Part shown: positions 1-12,500 of the stretch, piece after piece
How positions within the stretch are numbered: the first letter of the stretch is position 1
Layout: every line of letters begins with the position of its first letter
Assembly: GCF_016920785.2 (NCBI RefSeq)
Contig: NW_024609835.1
Location: 23,749,838 to 23,813,837 of the forward strand
Origin: Ixodes scapularis
Taxonomy: Eukaryota; Arthropoda; Arachnida; Ixodida; Ixodidae
Length of the DNA stretch: 64,000 bases
Direction: 5' to 3'
Program-made: the position numbers and the translations under genes
Notes under the pieces: model-generated
Seen by the model: only the letters and a program-made list of their open reading frames with translations
Database searches by the model: none
Told to the model about the DNA's origin: nothing

Positions 1-2289
1 AACACGACATAGTGTTCGCGCTAACTCGACGCGCTAACACGACACGACTGCACGACACGTGACCCCGGGGGGGGGGGGGGGGGGGGGGGGGCTTGCGCGG
101 TGCATTATGGGATGTTTCCCAAAATGCACCGCGCGGTTACGCCGACGCCGACGGCGGCGCCGCTCAAGCCGGAAACGGGCCAATAAGAGCTGCGCTCTAA
201 AAGTGCAAAACCATCAAACGGTGCAATTTGTGGCTGGAAGATAAGTTTAGCAAAAGTTTTAGTTGGAGTGAAAACTTTCAAACTCACCGTCGTCAGTCGG
301 GATCCGAACGAACGGGTGCTTCTTGTCCCCGACGCTGCTTGGGCACCACTTTGCGTAATCGCACGAATAAGGTAGTTTAAAGACACGAGAAGCCTTCCAC
401 TGGCCCGAAAGTGCGAAGCTCGCGCAGTGCGATGATCGAGGCGCCGACGCTTGACGCACCGAAGGCGAGCGAAAGTGCGAAAGCACTGAGCAGATCCACG
501 GATGCCTCCACAACGGTCCACCGGTTTCAGAACGCGCAGAGCGCAAGCGCGCATGCAGCGGTTTCGTTCTAGAAACGAAAAAAAAAAAAAAAGGCAAAAT
601 TTTGGGAGCGTAATATTAAGACGAACTTTTAAAAAGCTATGTCATATTTTTAAGAATACGTAATTTATATTTAGTGAAATTATATGCAGTCATAACTAGA
701 GCTAAATGAAGATTGATTCATTATTGTTTTGTTTCGTTTTTAGTAATGAGCGCCTCCGACCACGCGAGCGCTGCTGTACACCTCTATGGTGGCGCCATCC
801 GTGCTCCGGCCGCGCAACTCGCTCTGTGTCCGGAGGTTGGCCTAAATCTTCGAACGCCAAGAAAATTCAAGTACTAGCGCCAAATAAGAGTGCTATGGAT
901 TGGATGGTTTTGGCTGAATACTGCCAACAACACTTATACTGATTTACTTGCTAAGCGCATATGTGTTACGTTTTTTGATAGTCTTCTTTTTTATTACTTT
1001 CCTTAGCCGCACTGGCGCTACAAGCGGGAAACGTAAGCAGGCCGCCTTACGTTGCAAAAAAAAAAAAAATTTTTTTTGTTGCGTTTGGTTTTTTTTTAAT
1101 TCTTAGGGAAACCCAAGTGCTGGGGCATCCTATTCTAAAACTCTCTATTTCTGCTTGGTTAAATAAAGAGCCGAGCTACCGCGGCATTGCATGCGTCTTC
1201 CACGTCTCCTGGTCGCTTGTGTATACGCTCTTTCTTTTGCTAAAGTACGAACGAACGTGCGTAAGGGTCAAGGGTTCCGTGCTTTCGGTAACTAGTGATA
1301 AGCCCCGACTATTAACCACCGGCCCGGTTTTACCGAAATCAGGGTAAACCCAAATGCGCCGAATCGGAGCTTGCCTGAATAAAATAAATGCAAGCTTTTC
1401 TACAGCATTAACTTCGTTTGAACAAGAACAAAAAAGCCTACATTTAACTGTCCGCGAGGCTGCTGCTTCCTTCGGAGCGACGCACTTTATCTCGTTTTTG
1501 TCTGGTACCGGGGCGTTTTGTAAATGTTCAGGTCAAGCACTTTTGTTCTCTGAAAAAAAAAAAAGGGGGGGGGGGGGGGTTGCCATGTCCGTGTCTTATT
1601 CCACATACGCCTCGATTACCACCGGTTTCTCGCTTAACACCAAAAATTAAAAAAAAAAACAATAACAACGAATGTGTGGAAAAAAATAAACTCCGACAAG
1701 GCGCCTCCGAATTCGAAGAATATAACGCCGAAAACAAGGTACCCGATGCATAACCTACTATCATCTGTGGCTACGTCGACCCAAACGACGTAGGCAATCC
1801 GCCTCCGATTGACGTAATCTCAGGGCGGTCGCAAAAAAACACTTCAGGGTATTGTGACATCGCCCAGTGCCCTCTCCCTCCGATCAAGGGCAAAAAGAGA
1901 ATCAGCGCCCTTCCAAGCACACGCAAGGTGGTGTCGCTCAAGGGCAGCATATTGTTTTCCCTTGCCCGCGTTACCCTTCGCATTCGGCGTGTCCCCTTTC
2001 CGCCCCGTGCGAGTAGCGCCTCCACTGCCTTCCATCCAGTTACCCTTGACGCTCGAGAGGAGCCGGACACCTTCTTGTGACTTCGTTGTTGTGAGGCGAC
2101 TACGGTTTCGGTTGGTGTCTTCATTTCCGGGTTTGTCTTTTGACGTCTCGTTTAGCTTTCTTTATTATGTCATTGCGCATTGATACTAGGTAAGGAACGC
2201 GGAAGAAACTCGAATTGTACTTGCAGGTGTTTGTTCAGCGCTATTGTGACCCTTCTGTGCGCGCGAAACAAGACCTAGATTGGCTCAAG
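1..2289 (+). promoter_or_regulatory. 5' flank of gene A
   Basis: About 2.3 kb upstream of the gene A start is preserved in the same order upstream of gene C (44004-46428). It holds a G-run (67-91), a 12-bp perfect hairpin (95-106 with 123-134), the end of a MITE-like repeat (tgcgctctaaaag, about 190-204), a second G-run (1565-1579) and T- or A-rich stretches. The promoter presumably lies in its last few hundred bases. I see no convincing TATA box and no other gene. Confidence 0.5.
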
Positions 2290-2354
2290 ATGAAGATCTT
2301 GGGCGTTCCGGATTGGATAATCCTGGTGGCGACTGCGTTGGTCCTGCTGTACTT
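2290..2354 (+). CDS. P450 gene A exon 1 (membrane anchor)
   Basis: Encodes residues 1-22, beginning MKILGVPDWIILVATALV, the ER signal anchor. Donor gtaagt follows at 2355. The exon ends in phase 2. The start is fixed by homology with two further first exons in the window (39609 and 46429). Confidence 0.93.
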
Positions 2355-5300
2355 GTAAGTAAAGCTCTCAGATTTGCAATGTAAAAAGGGATAAAAAAAG
2401 GAGGAGGAATTGTTCATGGTATTCACTTTCCGGCTAAGGTGGTATTTTTATTAGGCAGTAGTTTCTGTTTACAAGTTGTTTCTACAAAAAAGAGTCCTTG
2501 CGAATGCGGTTCTCCACTTCTATTATAACCGATGTCTTGAGCACAGCAGAATAAATTGATAAGGTTATAAAACAACTATATATCGAGCAAAAAATAGAAA
2601 TGTAGAAATCTAAGTTTGGAACTGCATTTAGAGATGTATTGTTTGCTGGTGGTCTGTTAACTGCAGGTTGTTTGTTTTACAAGAAAATATGACGTGACGG
2701 CATTATACATTATGGAGCCATTTTCTCAGTGTTGGTTAAAATAAATGCTTCCGAAAATATGCATTTTAATCGCTTTAATATAAGAATACCGAAAAACGAT
2801 TTAAAACATTATGCAAAAAAACGCGAGGCAATACGTCAGCCAGATGGGGCAGCAGTATTCGCCGTGCTATGGTTAGATTGCCAGGATATTCTCCAATGTT
2901 GTGCAACGGATGTTGCTCGGAACATGTGCAAGCGAGTGGCAACGTCCGCTGATGATGCAGCAATTGAGCCGGGTAATGTAATTCGCAATTCTCAAGGGCC
3001 GGTCGGTCGAGCGGAGAAAAGCTCTCTCTGGAACCGCTGTGCCGGTGCGTGCGCACGTGACCGCAAGCTTATAACAAATCAATTCACTGAGTATTAGCTC
3101 AAAGTAATCAAGTCATCAAGATGTCAAATATGGTAAATTAAAGTCCATTGTTTTAGTAGTAACTCGAAGTAATCGAAAGAGTAATCATAATGTGACACGT
3201 GGTCATAATAAATCGCTTAGTGTATAATGCTTCGTGTTGCGTATAGGGCGAGAGCACCCGCTTAAATATTTATACCCTCTGTACACAAACATACATTGAG
3301 CTATTCCTTTCTCCGATCAGATTTCTGTAATCTCGACGTATGGCTTCAAAGAGCGTGTACCTTGGACGAAAGAATATGATACGGAAAATGAACTACTGCA
3401 TAATGGCGTCAAAACATTGTTGTCTTATTTAGCAAACAAGCTACGCTTTACAATGTATGAAAGTAATTGCTTAGTGCACTATTGAGACTACAAACGTCTA
3501 GCTGATCCGTGCTGTCCTTCTAGGACGACGGGTTCCTATCCTGGGGGTGTGCTCTTATAATACCGCTGCGTGTTCAAATAGACCCTGAAACGGATTTGTT
3601 CATCCTAAGCTATGCCAATAATTTTCCTAAAACACGACGTCGACAGAGGGAATAAATCAAGGAGAGACTGGCGGCACATACGACTGCTTTTTCTAGGAAT
3701 GACCTTGTAAGCAGCACGTGGGCTCAGGCGACCGGCTTTGGCCTTGAGCGCGTGTCCACAACCCCATTCTGATTGTTCAGACTCTACGCGAAGTGGCCTT
3801 AAGTGTCACTTCCTCTCCACAGCTCCGCACAATGAAACACATTAGGATTAGGTAATGATGTTCGAATGTGTAGTCAGGGGCTCGGACTTGCCGCCCAAGA
3901 AGGAATCCTTTCATGCGAGCAACCGACTAAATACAAGGGTGCCCTGCATGAAGGGATACGTCCAAATTAAAATGGAGGCAGCGAAGTACACTGCCCAAAG
4001 TGTCCTAGTGGTAACAAAAAAATCAATTTTTTTTGCACAAGAATAATAATTAATAATAATAATAATAATAAAACAAACGAAATTTGACATATATCTACAA
4101 ATTCAGGTCTGTCAGACACTTTATTATATTTGGTATGTAACTAATTAGAAATCAAACAAGCTGCGTACGCGAGATTTGTTATACTCATATACATCACCCG
4201 ACACTTTTTTTTTCTGGTAACTTGTGAGAAAAGAAAGACATCTTCAGTGGCTTGTCTCCTTTCTTCTGTTTTTCTTCTTTTTTGTCCCGAAGCGCAGTTA
4301 AAATTTGCCCATCCTCGATTCCTTTCGAATACTGGCCAATGCTCGCATCCATGTGCCCAAGCATTCTTCGCTCAGCTTTCGCCTACCCAGTATCCGTCTC
4401 CGTCACCGTATTCCGCGGCGTTGTCGCCCGAGTGCTGCGTTCGTGTTATTCTCGGCCGTCTCGTGCGACATGTCCTTCGAAATGTCCTCCAAAACGTCGA
4501 TGCTGATGAAACTCCCGAGCTCTTTCGCAATGATCACCCTGCGCGTCTTGTTCATGAAGTCACGTTATCGGGGTCCGGACTTGATGGGGTGCTCCGCAGC
4601 ACGGACTGATTTTTTTTTAATCAATAGCTTCAAGGTGCTCATGTCGCACAAAAGCCGGCGTCGGCGTCGGTGGGACGCGAAAATCCAGGATTGGTTGATG
4701 CACTCTAAGAAATGCTTGCGTGTCCACCTGCCCGCAAAACACTCCAAGAGCCAATCTCTGCGATCTACGAAATCAGCCCAGCGTGTGATGAGGCGAAACA
4801 TCCGTTTGGAATTAAAAATGAGGTCCGCGCTGTGGCATTACGCAATGCAAAGCGTCACGCTTGCATTGCGTAATGCCACAGTGGTTGTACGGCTTGGGAA
4901 CGAGCGAAGCTTTACCATATGTTTAGCTATCACGTTCCACCCTTAAATGCGAAGCTTAAGGCTTTTCCTATAATTTGATTAAGCATGTTATTAGCTTTGT
5001 CAATCGCCGACCTCCCTCCGTAGATTGCCGCGTTTGATTCTCCCAAGTAGTCTCCCCAGATTTTTAGAGTGTGCGAATCCAGATGCGCAATAAGATCGTT
5101 TGATTTGATTTGACTTTTTTGTGTGTTTCTGCACCTAGATATGCAGAAGGCCTCCGCACCGTCATCACAGTCAGATCGATCGAGCCCTGAGAGTGGGCCC
5201 GAGTGCTGCGTCAGTGTTCGGCCGGGACTCGTGCCCACTCAGGGCGCCGAAGGGCAGACTCGGGGCCAATAGCCGAGTTAGCACGAGAAGACTTCATGAG

Positions 5301-6540
5301 GTTTCATAATAGAGGGGAGGCGATGAGGAGGCTTCAATTATTTGGGGGTGTGGGGTGAACCATGGTAACGGAAGGGAGTAGTATGCACCGCTGATGAATG
5401 AAAACTCATACCATATAGGTGTGAACGACGGAATTCACACGGAGAAAGTTTCCCCACAGTAGACTTGCTACGGTCCAAATTAAGTGTTGGGCTAGACGTA
5501 TTGGCGGTGAGATGTTTTGGTGGCGCCCTCCTATGGTTGCCACTCGTGACGTCATTATCCTGTGAACAACAAGTTCGATCCTGTTTGTAATTAGCACTGT
5601 GGCAGCTTGAAATCATTGCGCTTTGAAGCTAACACTACCAACACCGTCAAAATTGAATTTCTTACATTACTCTTATTTCCGTCGATGGGAAATCCTTTGC
5701 TGACGTCATAGTCAGCATTCCGCTAATCATGGAAGGCCGATCGCAGCAACGCTTTCGATCGCTCACGTCGCCAATACACACCGTGAAACCAATTAGTGCA
5801 AGCGACAAAACGGAAAAGGATACATTTTTCAATCTGACATTATTTAATTTCTCTTTTCTTTGTGTGCATGTGTGTGAAAAGATTTGTAACTTTTTTCTTG
5901 TCTTAATTATTTCATACGTTAACCAAATAGTGAAGTGTAGCGCTAGTTCTGTTCGTACCTTCATCTTGTCCTTTTCCTTTGCGCTAATAGACCTTTTCCA
6001 AATACCGACGGCACCAGGCGGTGGCTGCACGAACTAAAAATCAAGGAAGTGACCTACCTGCGCTACCATCGATAATGGGAGCTACGTTACCAGTTGCTTC
6101 GCTCTCTGAGCAGCGTCGCGTGCCCAACGCAACGAGGTAGGCCTAGCGCGACTTTAAAGAAGGAAATCCGTAGCGTCCACCCAAACGTCGTGTTTTTCTT
6201 TCCGTCCACTTTCTTTTTTTGTGTAACACAATTATATATATGCTGCAATTACGTGTTCTACTCGTCGATTTACAGCCTCATTCCGAATTTCCTCGATTTT
6301 TTCGTGCCGACTTCCACCGCTTGGCATCGGGCGCTCGCGCGTGCGCAGAACGCTTCTCGGAAAAGGTCCATTGTGAGTTCACGATAGAGTCACCGGCAAC
6401 CTGCTAAGCAATGGGCGTGGCGAAATCCGATAATCTTGTTATCTCTCGTCAGGCAGTACGAGTCCGGCTTCGACCGATAAAAGCACCAAAAAAACCAAAT
6501 CACGAAACAGAAACCGTGGTAACAATAAGCCTTGACACGC

Positions 6541-6581
<41 letters not shown>

Positions 6582-9500
6582 GGAAAAAAGTTTTGAAAAA
6601 AAAAAAACAAGAAAAAAAAAACGAGTTACTAATGAAGTCTAGAGTATTTGTATTCCTTGAATCTGAATATTGCCACAAAGGAAGGTAACGCGAGGATGAA
6701 CAGTGCACTAAAAAAAAAAATCACAGGGTCTTTTATGTAATCCCTAAGATGACTGGAAGGCGAAAGCCCAAGCGCCGATGTAAACGTGATAGCGAACCTC
6801 CGAACACAGCGCGCTCCTGACGACGCACTTTTGGCACCGTTTCATTGGTACCTTTTGTGTCGCCGAAGTGTTTTTGTGCCTTTCGTGTCGGCGACGTGTT
6901 TTCGCTCAAGGACTTTGAAGGTCGACCGAACAGTAAGACATACAAGGCTTTCGCCTTAATAAACGTTAGTCTTCTAGAATTCCGTGACCGAGCGTTGCTT
7001 GTTCAGCCCTGCGCGTGGCAATATCACGTTCGTTTTGCCCGAAGATGTACCTAAACGCGAGAAAACACGAAAAACCTTTGACCAGTCGGGACGTCACACT
7101 AGGATCTTTGGGCAGCCAAGCGCGTGTCGCTCGTGTGGGCAGCGCGTGCAATTGCAAGCTTGCCAGTTGTATTTTTCCACAATGACGTCTTTTTTTTTTT
7201 TCCTTTTTGAAACTGGGTTTGATAGGCGCTGAAGATGCACGAGAGCGGATATTCTTAAAACTCATTATATGACTTCACCACATTCCGGGAAGGGGGTGTT
7301 TCAGCGGTACTTTGAAAAGGATTTTCTGATACCTCCGTGCACCAAGTTGAAAAATAATCTCGATATTCGCAATCCTGGAGGCAACATGAATATGATTAAA
7401 GTGCTTTTACTCATATGCATAACCGCTTCAGTTTCCCTTTAAAAAAATTCGGTTTTGTATGTATGTTTATACAGCCTAGAACTTGGTCCACCTAAACAGG
7501 CCACGAGTCTCCAAGCCAGCTGTAGATAAGAAATTTATCCAGTGTAGTACAACCGCTAGCATGGGGTCTTTAACGTGCATCACGCAGTAGTGATACAAGA
7601 CCGCACGCCGGTAAACTCCTCATCAAGATCAAAACGGGCAAGGGGGGGGGGGGGGGGGGATTGAGTCTAGGTCCTTGTTCTGCAGTGCGAGCTTTCGCTC
7701 CACGTGCTCCGAGCTGGTGTGCGCTAGCCCACTCGGCCACCGATCCCCCTTTTCCCTTTAAGCTGTCAATGACTGCAGTGTAAATGAAGAATAAAAGAGT
7801 CTATGAGGGAGTACATTGAGAACCATGCGTGAGAGTGTGGTAAGTGGTAGACTAGAGACGTGGCTTTTTGAGAAAATCCTTTATATTATCCTTGACCTTG
7901 CGAAGTTGCGCTGTGAGTGAAGACAGTGGACGGATACGCAGATGTGCCCCCAAAAAGTAGAGATCATGGGATAGATGATGTATTTCCATGACTAAGTAGG
8001 CAAATGAATTCGCGTGCGTCAGTTTACATGGACGTATGACTATTGAGGGTATGGCGACCTGCGGGCGGCGCCACTTTTTTGTTTTAGTAATGTATGCTAT
8101 TTGTCTTATCTTTAGCCTAGTTAAGGACTCTGTAGTAATGCCAACAACTCTCAAAAATACAGACAGGTTAATGGTGAATAAATACGGAATATAACTAGGG
8201 AATTCCCGTAAAATTATTAGTTCACTCTAGAATCAAACTAAAAGAAAATGGTACAATAGCTCTGCTGCAGTAATGGCAGGTTAGCCAATATACAATCCAA
8301 CATAAAACGTATCACTGTGAGATTTAAAAAAGCCTGACCGGCGTCGAAGTATCAGGGTGGAAATCCTGGATAGTTATTGTTAAGTATTTTAAATAGGCCA
8401 TTATTAAAATTCCGCAGTGTGTAGGTGTTATAGGTTTTGTTTTTATAGCGTATTGATACACTTATTGTTTGCTTATTAGATGACATCGTGTAATGCATTC
8501 TGCGTAATGCGCACGAAGTCCTATACACAGGAAGTTTGATTGATGATAGAATTTAAAAACGGTCAGGTTCTTTGGAGTGTATGCTGTCGTTTTGATATTT
8601 TAGGGGTATGTCGTCAATTTGCTAAAAAAGGCATCTACTTAATACGTTGGGTTGTAATGAATCTTTACAACCTTGTAATGAACGTCTACCACACTCCAGC
8701 AACACCATTATAAAACCGAGAATAGACTGCGCTAATAAGAAACAAAAGCCGATATCTGAGATGCAGGTCATAACGTTTTCAATATTCTTGCGGTTGCTCT
8801 CCATCAGGACACATATTCTTCACCCTGCAGATTCTATGCAGATATGTGGAGTTTCATTTGGTTCTTTGCTTTTTCTAAGGTATGCAGCAAGATACAGAAA
8901 CTACTGGAAAAACCAGAATGTCATTCACGAAGAATTCTCTCTCATATTTGCGGCTGCCCGACGAATGATCTTCAAGGTGAGAATCTTATGCTGGATGTTC
9001 TAAAACAATGTAAATAAACTGAATTGCAGGTATAGCAAGTTTTAATGGACCGGCAATTGAAAAACGTAGCTGTTCCTTTTGAACGAAGGACTTCGTAAAC
9101 AATATCCACGGTAGTTATTTTTTTAACAAACCTGTTCTGTACAGCTCTCGAACGTTCTGAGCTATACGATTTTGAAGTCAACATGTTAAAACTAAAGATC
9201 GGAGCCGTGAATTTCTAAATGCGTATATGGCAATCTTCCAACACTTCGGACAGTGTCTGTTCCTATGTGTCTATTCTTAAGCTATAATAGTAGGATAACG
9301 GTGATAGGCATACTATGTGGATATACTAACAGTCTGCACTGCATGCAGAGATATCCATTTCTCGCTCGCAAATTTAAATTACGATGTCTCGCAATAAATA
9401 GCTCTCATAAAAATTAGCTCCACGTAGTTCATGATTAGATCGGTGCCTAGCACGTGCATTCCATTTTTGAGTGAAAGAAGTATTTTCTTCCTTGTATGCT

Positions 9501-12500
9501 TGTTTTATATATAAAAAAAACAACTAAAGTTGGTGAATTCAAGTTTTATTTATTGTAGAAAGTCTAACAGCTCTACAGAGAGCGACGCAATTACCACGAA
9601 GAGGCATGCAATCTGAGGTTCGCGCAATATTTCGAGCCTGTTGTATTTTAATGACTGATGTATATTTCAGCCATTTCATCAAATGGACCAGGATAGATAC
9701 CGTCAATTTGGGAAATTATTTGGGTGAGTTCACATATCTTTCGCCTACTTTAAAACTATCTTCTAATCACGCTTTCCGCACATTTTGGGCTTACTTTCAG
9801 CGTTTACGAAGCCGCAAAACCCCTGCTCTTTGTGGCTGATCCGGAATTGGTGAAGCGCGTTCTGGTCAAAGATTTTCCTTCCTTGCCAAATAGAAGGGTG
9901 AGTGGGATGGTTGAACCTGTCCTTTACGCGCAATTGATTGCGATCTCTGAGAGCTCAGCTAGCCTTAATTCTATTATATATCTTTTTTTTTTCGGTGCGT
10001 ATATTGAGTTTTATTTCACGATGAACCGCAGACGATGCTGCGAGCCATCCAATTGAATGAAACGCCGCGTGCTCGTCACGTGACCTTTGGGAGGAGGGCA
10101 GCGATGCGTGAGGCGCGTAGTCGCGTGGCGCGTTCAAGCCGCATCGAGTAGGGTGGCTCATGCCAACTTACTCGATGCGGCTCATGCCACTTTACTACTA
10201 TATAGGCACTGCTAGGGCCTATATAGTAATTAAGGTGCGTGGGAGTATAGACGTTTGGCAGTACGGCATCTGGGCACGGCAGCCTTACTTACTACGAGTG
10301 CAGGTAATCTTATAGCCAAGTCAGGATGAATGGAGGCTAACGGCAGTACCCTTTAGAGAGGGCGGTAACTTGTGCCACCTATAGTCTAGTTGGCGACGTC
10401 TCGATAATGCGTGCCCGTGATAGCCAAATTGGCGCCCAGATAAAGCCTTTTCGATCCACAATGGCCAGACTAGCTTTTGAAGCGTGGCTGCTTCGCAAAC
10501 GTATGTAGTCATGGGCAGTAATTTTAGCATTAAGTACGAATACATTTTATTCTCTCTTTTGTACTAGAAATTACCGAATGAGGAAGGAAGTGAGTAAGTG
10601 TCGAGTTATGTACCGGTTTGGCTTAAGCAGTGACAGCGTCTTGTTCAAGCCATAAGACATGTATCATCTTTTTTTTTTTTTTAGTGATTCACATGGCACA
10701 GTCTTTTCTTTTATCAAGTAGCTTCCCGTGTGCTCCTGCAATGTTACAATCATGTGCCAATTTGTATTCCTCACAATACAAGCATTCTTCACTGATGTCA
10801 ATTTGTATATCGCAAATTACTTTGAACAAATAAGTTTGAGAGTGAAAATGTACAAATTTTGCTATACGTAACAGAACCACAAATAGCTAGTTTTTATTCG
10901 TCACTTTCACAGTAATTTCACACCTGCTGGGCCAAAAAGCACGACGGACTTTAAAATATTCCTGAAAGGAATAAAAAAAAAAAAAAAAACTCGACCGAAA
11001 GAGGCCTAACTTTGGTAAAATAAATTTATAGAATGCCTAATTAGCCACTGAAGGGACTGCATCGTCGAGCCAAGGAAACGAATCTGGGTGTAACCTGTAC
11101 GCTGAACTACGGGTGCACTAACGTCGATCGAAATACTTTTCGGAGGAGAGGCGTTTCGGCGCAAGTCATTACTGTATAGGGAAAGTTGTTACGTGAAGAT
11201 ATAGGCAACAAAGAGTGACTTCCTCAAAATTCTATCTGTTATCGCCACTGTTGAAGGGCAAGTAAGTCGCTGCAGTAAGACTGCACTGAGAGAAATATAA
11301 AAGTACAGGCAAGCTGGTGAATAACAGACATAACCAGACCTGACACACCGGAAGAAGGAAAAAGAAGGATACGAAAAAAAGGGCGAAACACACAACGTCT
11401 CACAACGCACACAACGTTACAGGCAGACTAGGCTCCCTCTAACGCATCCTCAGCTGTTCTGTCCCATACGGCTCATGCATAGGTCTTGATGTGAAATTAA
11501 ATTTGACAAAAGCAGCCGGCGTGTCAAGCTTTCATTATGGCAATTCTGGCAATAAAAATAAAAGTTCAAAAAAAAAAAAAAAAACCCGCGAACGCAAATG
11601 TTGTTGTCGTCGCGGCGTCCCAATTCGTTGCTGCAGAAACTTCCGTAGACTGACCAGCTGAGAGCGAGCAACAGCAGAACGAGCGTCTGGTATGTCCGTG
11701 TCCGCTGAGGCTCCATCGCCAGGGTCGTGACAGGTAACATGTCGATACTAGAGAGCCTGTATTACAGAGAGTATCCAACTGCTCGGTCGGCGTCACGTGG
11801 TGTATGGGCCGCGTTTGTGCGACGAGCTGCGAAGAGGGGGAAGAGGCTTTGATCGTCTACAAGTCTCTTCACGTTTTCGCCTCCTTTCCTCTTCGACAAG
11901 TGACAACGCAGCGCATGGGCACTTGCAATCAATCTCCGCAAGAAGTGTCCGCCATTAAATTTGAAACTCTCACGACCGGTTCGTTCTGGGCCCTCCCTAC
12001 AATCTAGGTCATTTACATAATGGCGTTATCGGGAAGTATGCCTGCAGCGTCCTCGTTCGACGACACGTTAGGCATACCAGTCGGAGACGCGTTCCAGGCA
12101 CCATGATAAGATTGCAAGACCGGAGCCCTGATTGCACAAACCTGATTGGTATAATGCTGATCAAAATCCAGATGGCTAAAGGCGGGGTCGTACTGGTGCT
12201 TGTACCCAAAGCTACACGCGTGGACATGTTTACTTGCATAACGTTCGCACTGCACAACCGCGGGTGCACGGCAGGCAGGCACCCTCAAAGCGCGTATCTC
12301 GCTCCTCTAGATTTTGGCTTTGATCACATCGAATGTGATGAGAGTGTGATAATCATTCTGATGCGCAGGTGTTAAGTTTCAACGATTCGCTTCTGGACAA
12401 CATGATGAGCATCATCCCTGTCGAGAAATGGAGGAGGATCCGACCAGCAGCAAGCCCAGCGTTCTCTACAGGAAAGCTGCGCAAGGTTTGTGCCTCTATT

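Larger units (their letters stand above)
2355..8879 (+). other. Intron 1 of gene A
   Basis: No coding exon recognised. It contains a small remnant of the satellite repeat (about 3088-3222), a 20-bp-arm hairpin (4831-4880), a region not shared with copy C (about 4890-6630, including a possible TIR MITE at about 5987-6370), a poly-A tract (6543-6580), an interspersed repeat (about 6720-7270) and a SINE (7443-7750). Confidence 0.6.

Noticed and set aside
59..244. Short frames through the G-runs encoding poly-Gly and Arg-rich peptides
   Set aside because: They arise from homopolymers and MITE sequence, and the copies differ in frame because the G-run lengths differ.
2190..2226. A possible 5' UTR intron (gtaagg ... 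ttgcag) just before the gene A start, also present before gene C
   Set aside because: It would be only 37 nt long, too short for normal splicing. Either site could instead pair with a distant partner, so I do not annotate it.
4930..5238. 102-codon minus-strand frame in the A-only part of intron 1
   Set aside because: No known domain and no counterpart in copy C. Not enough support for a gene.
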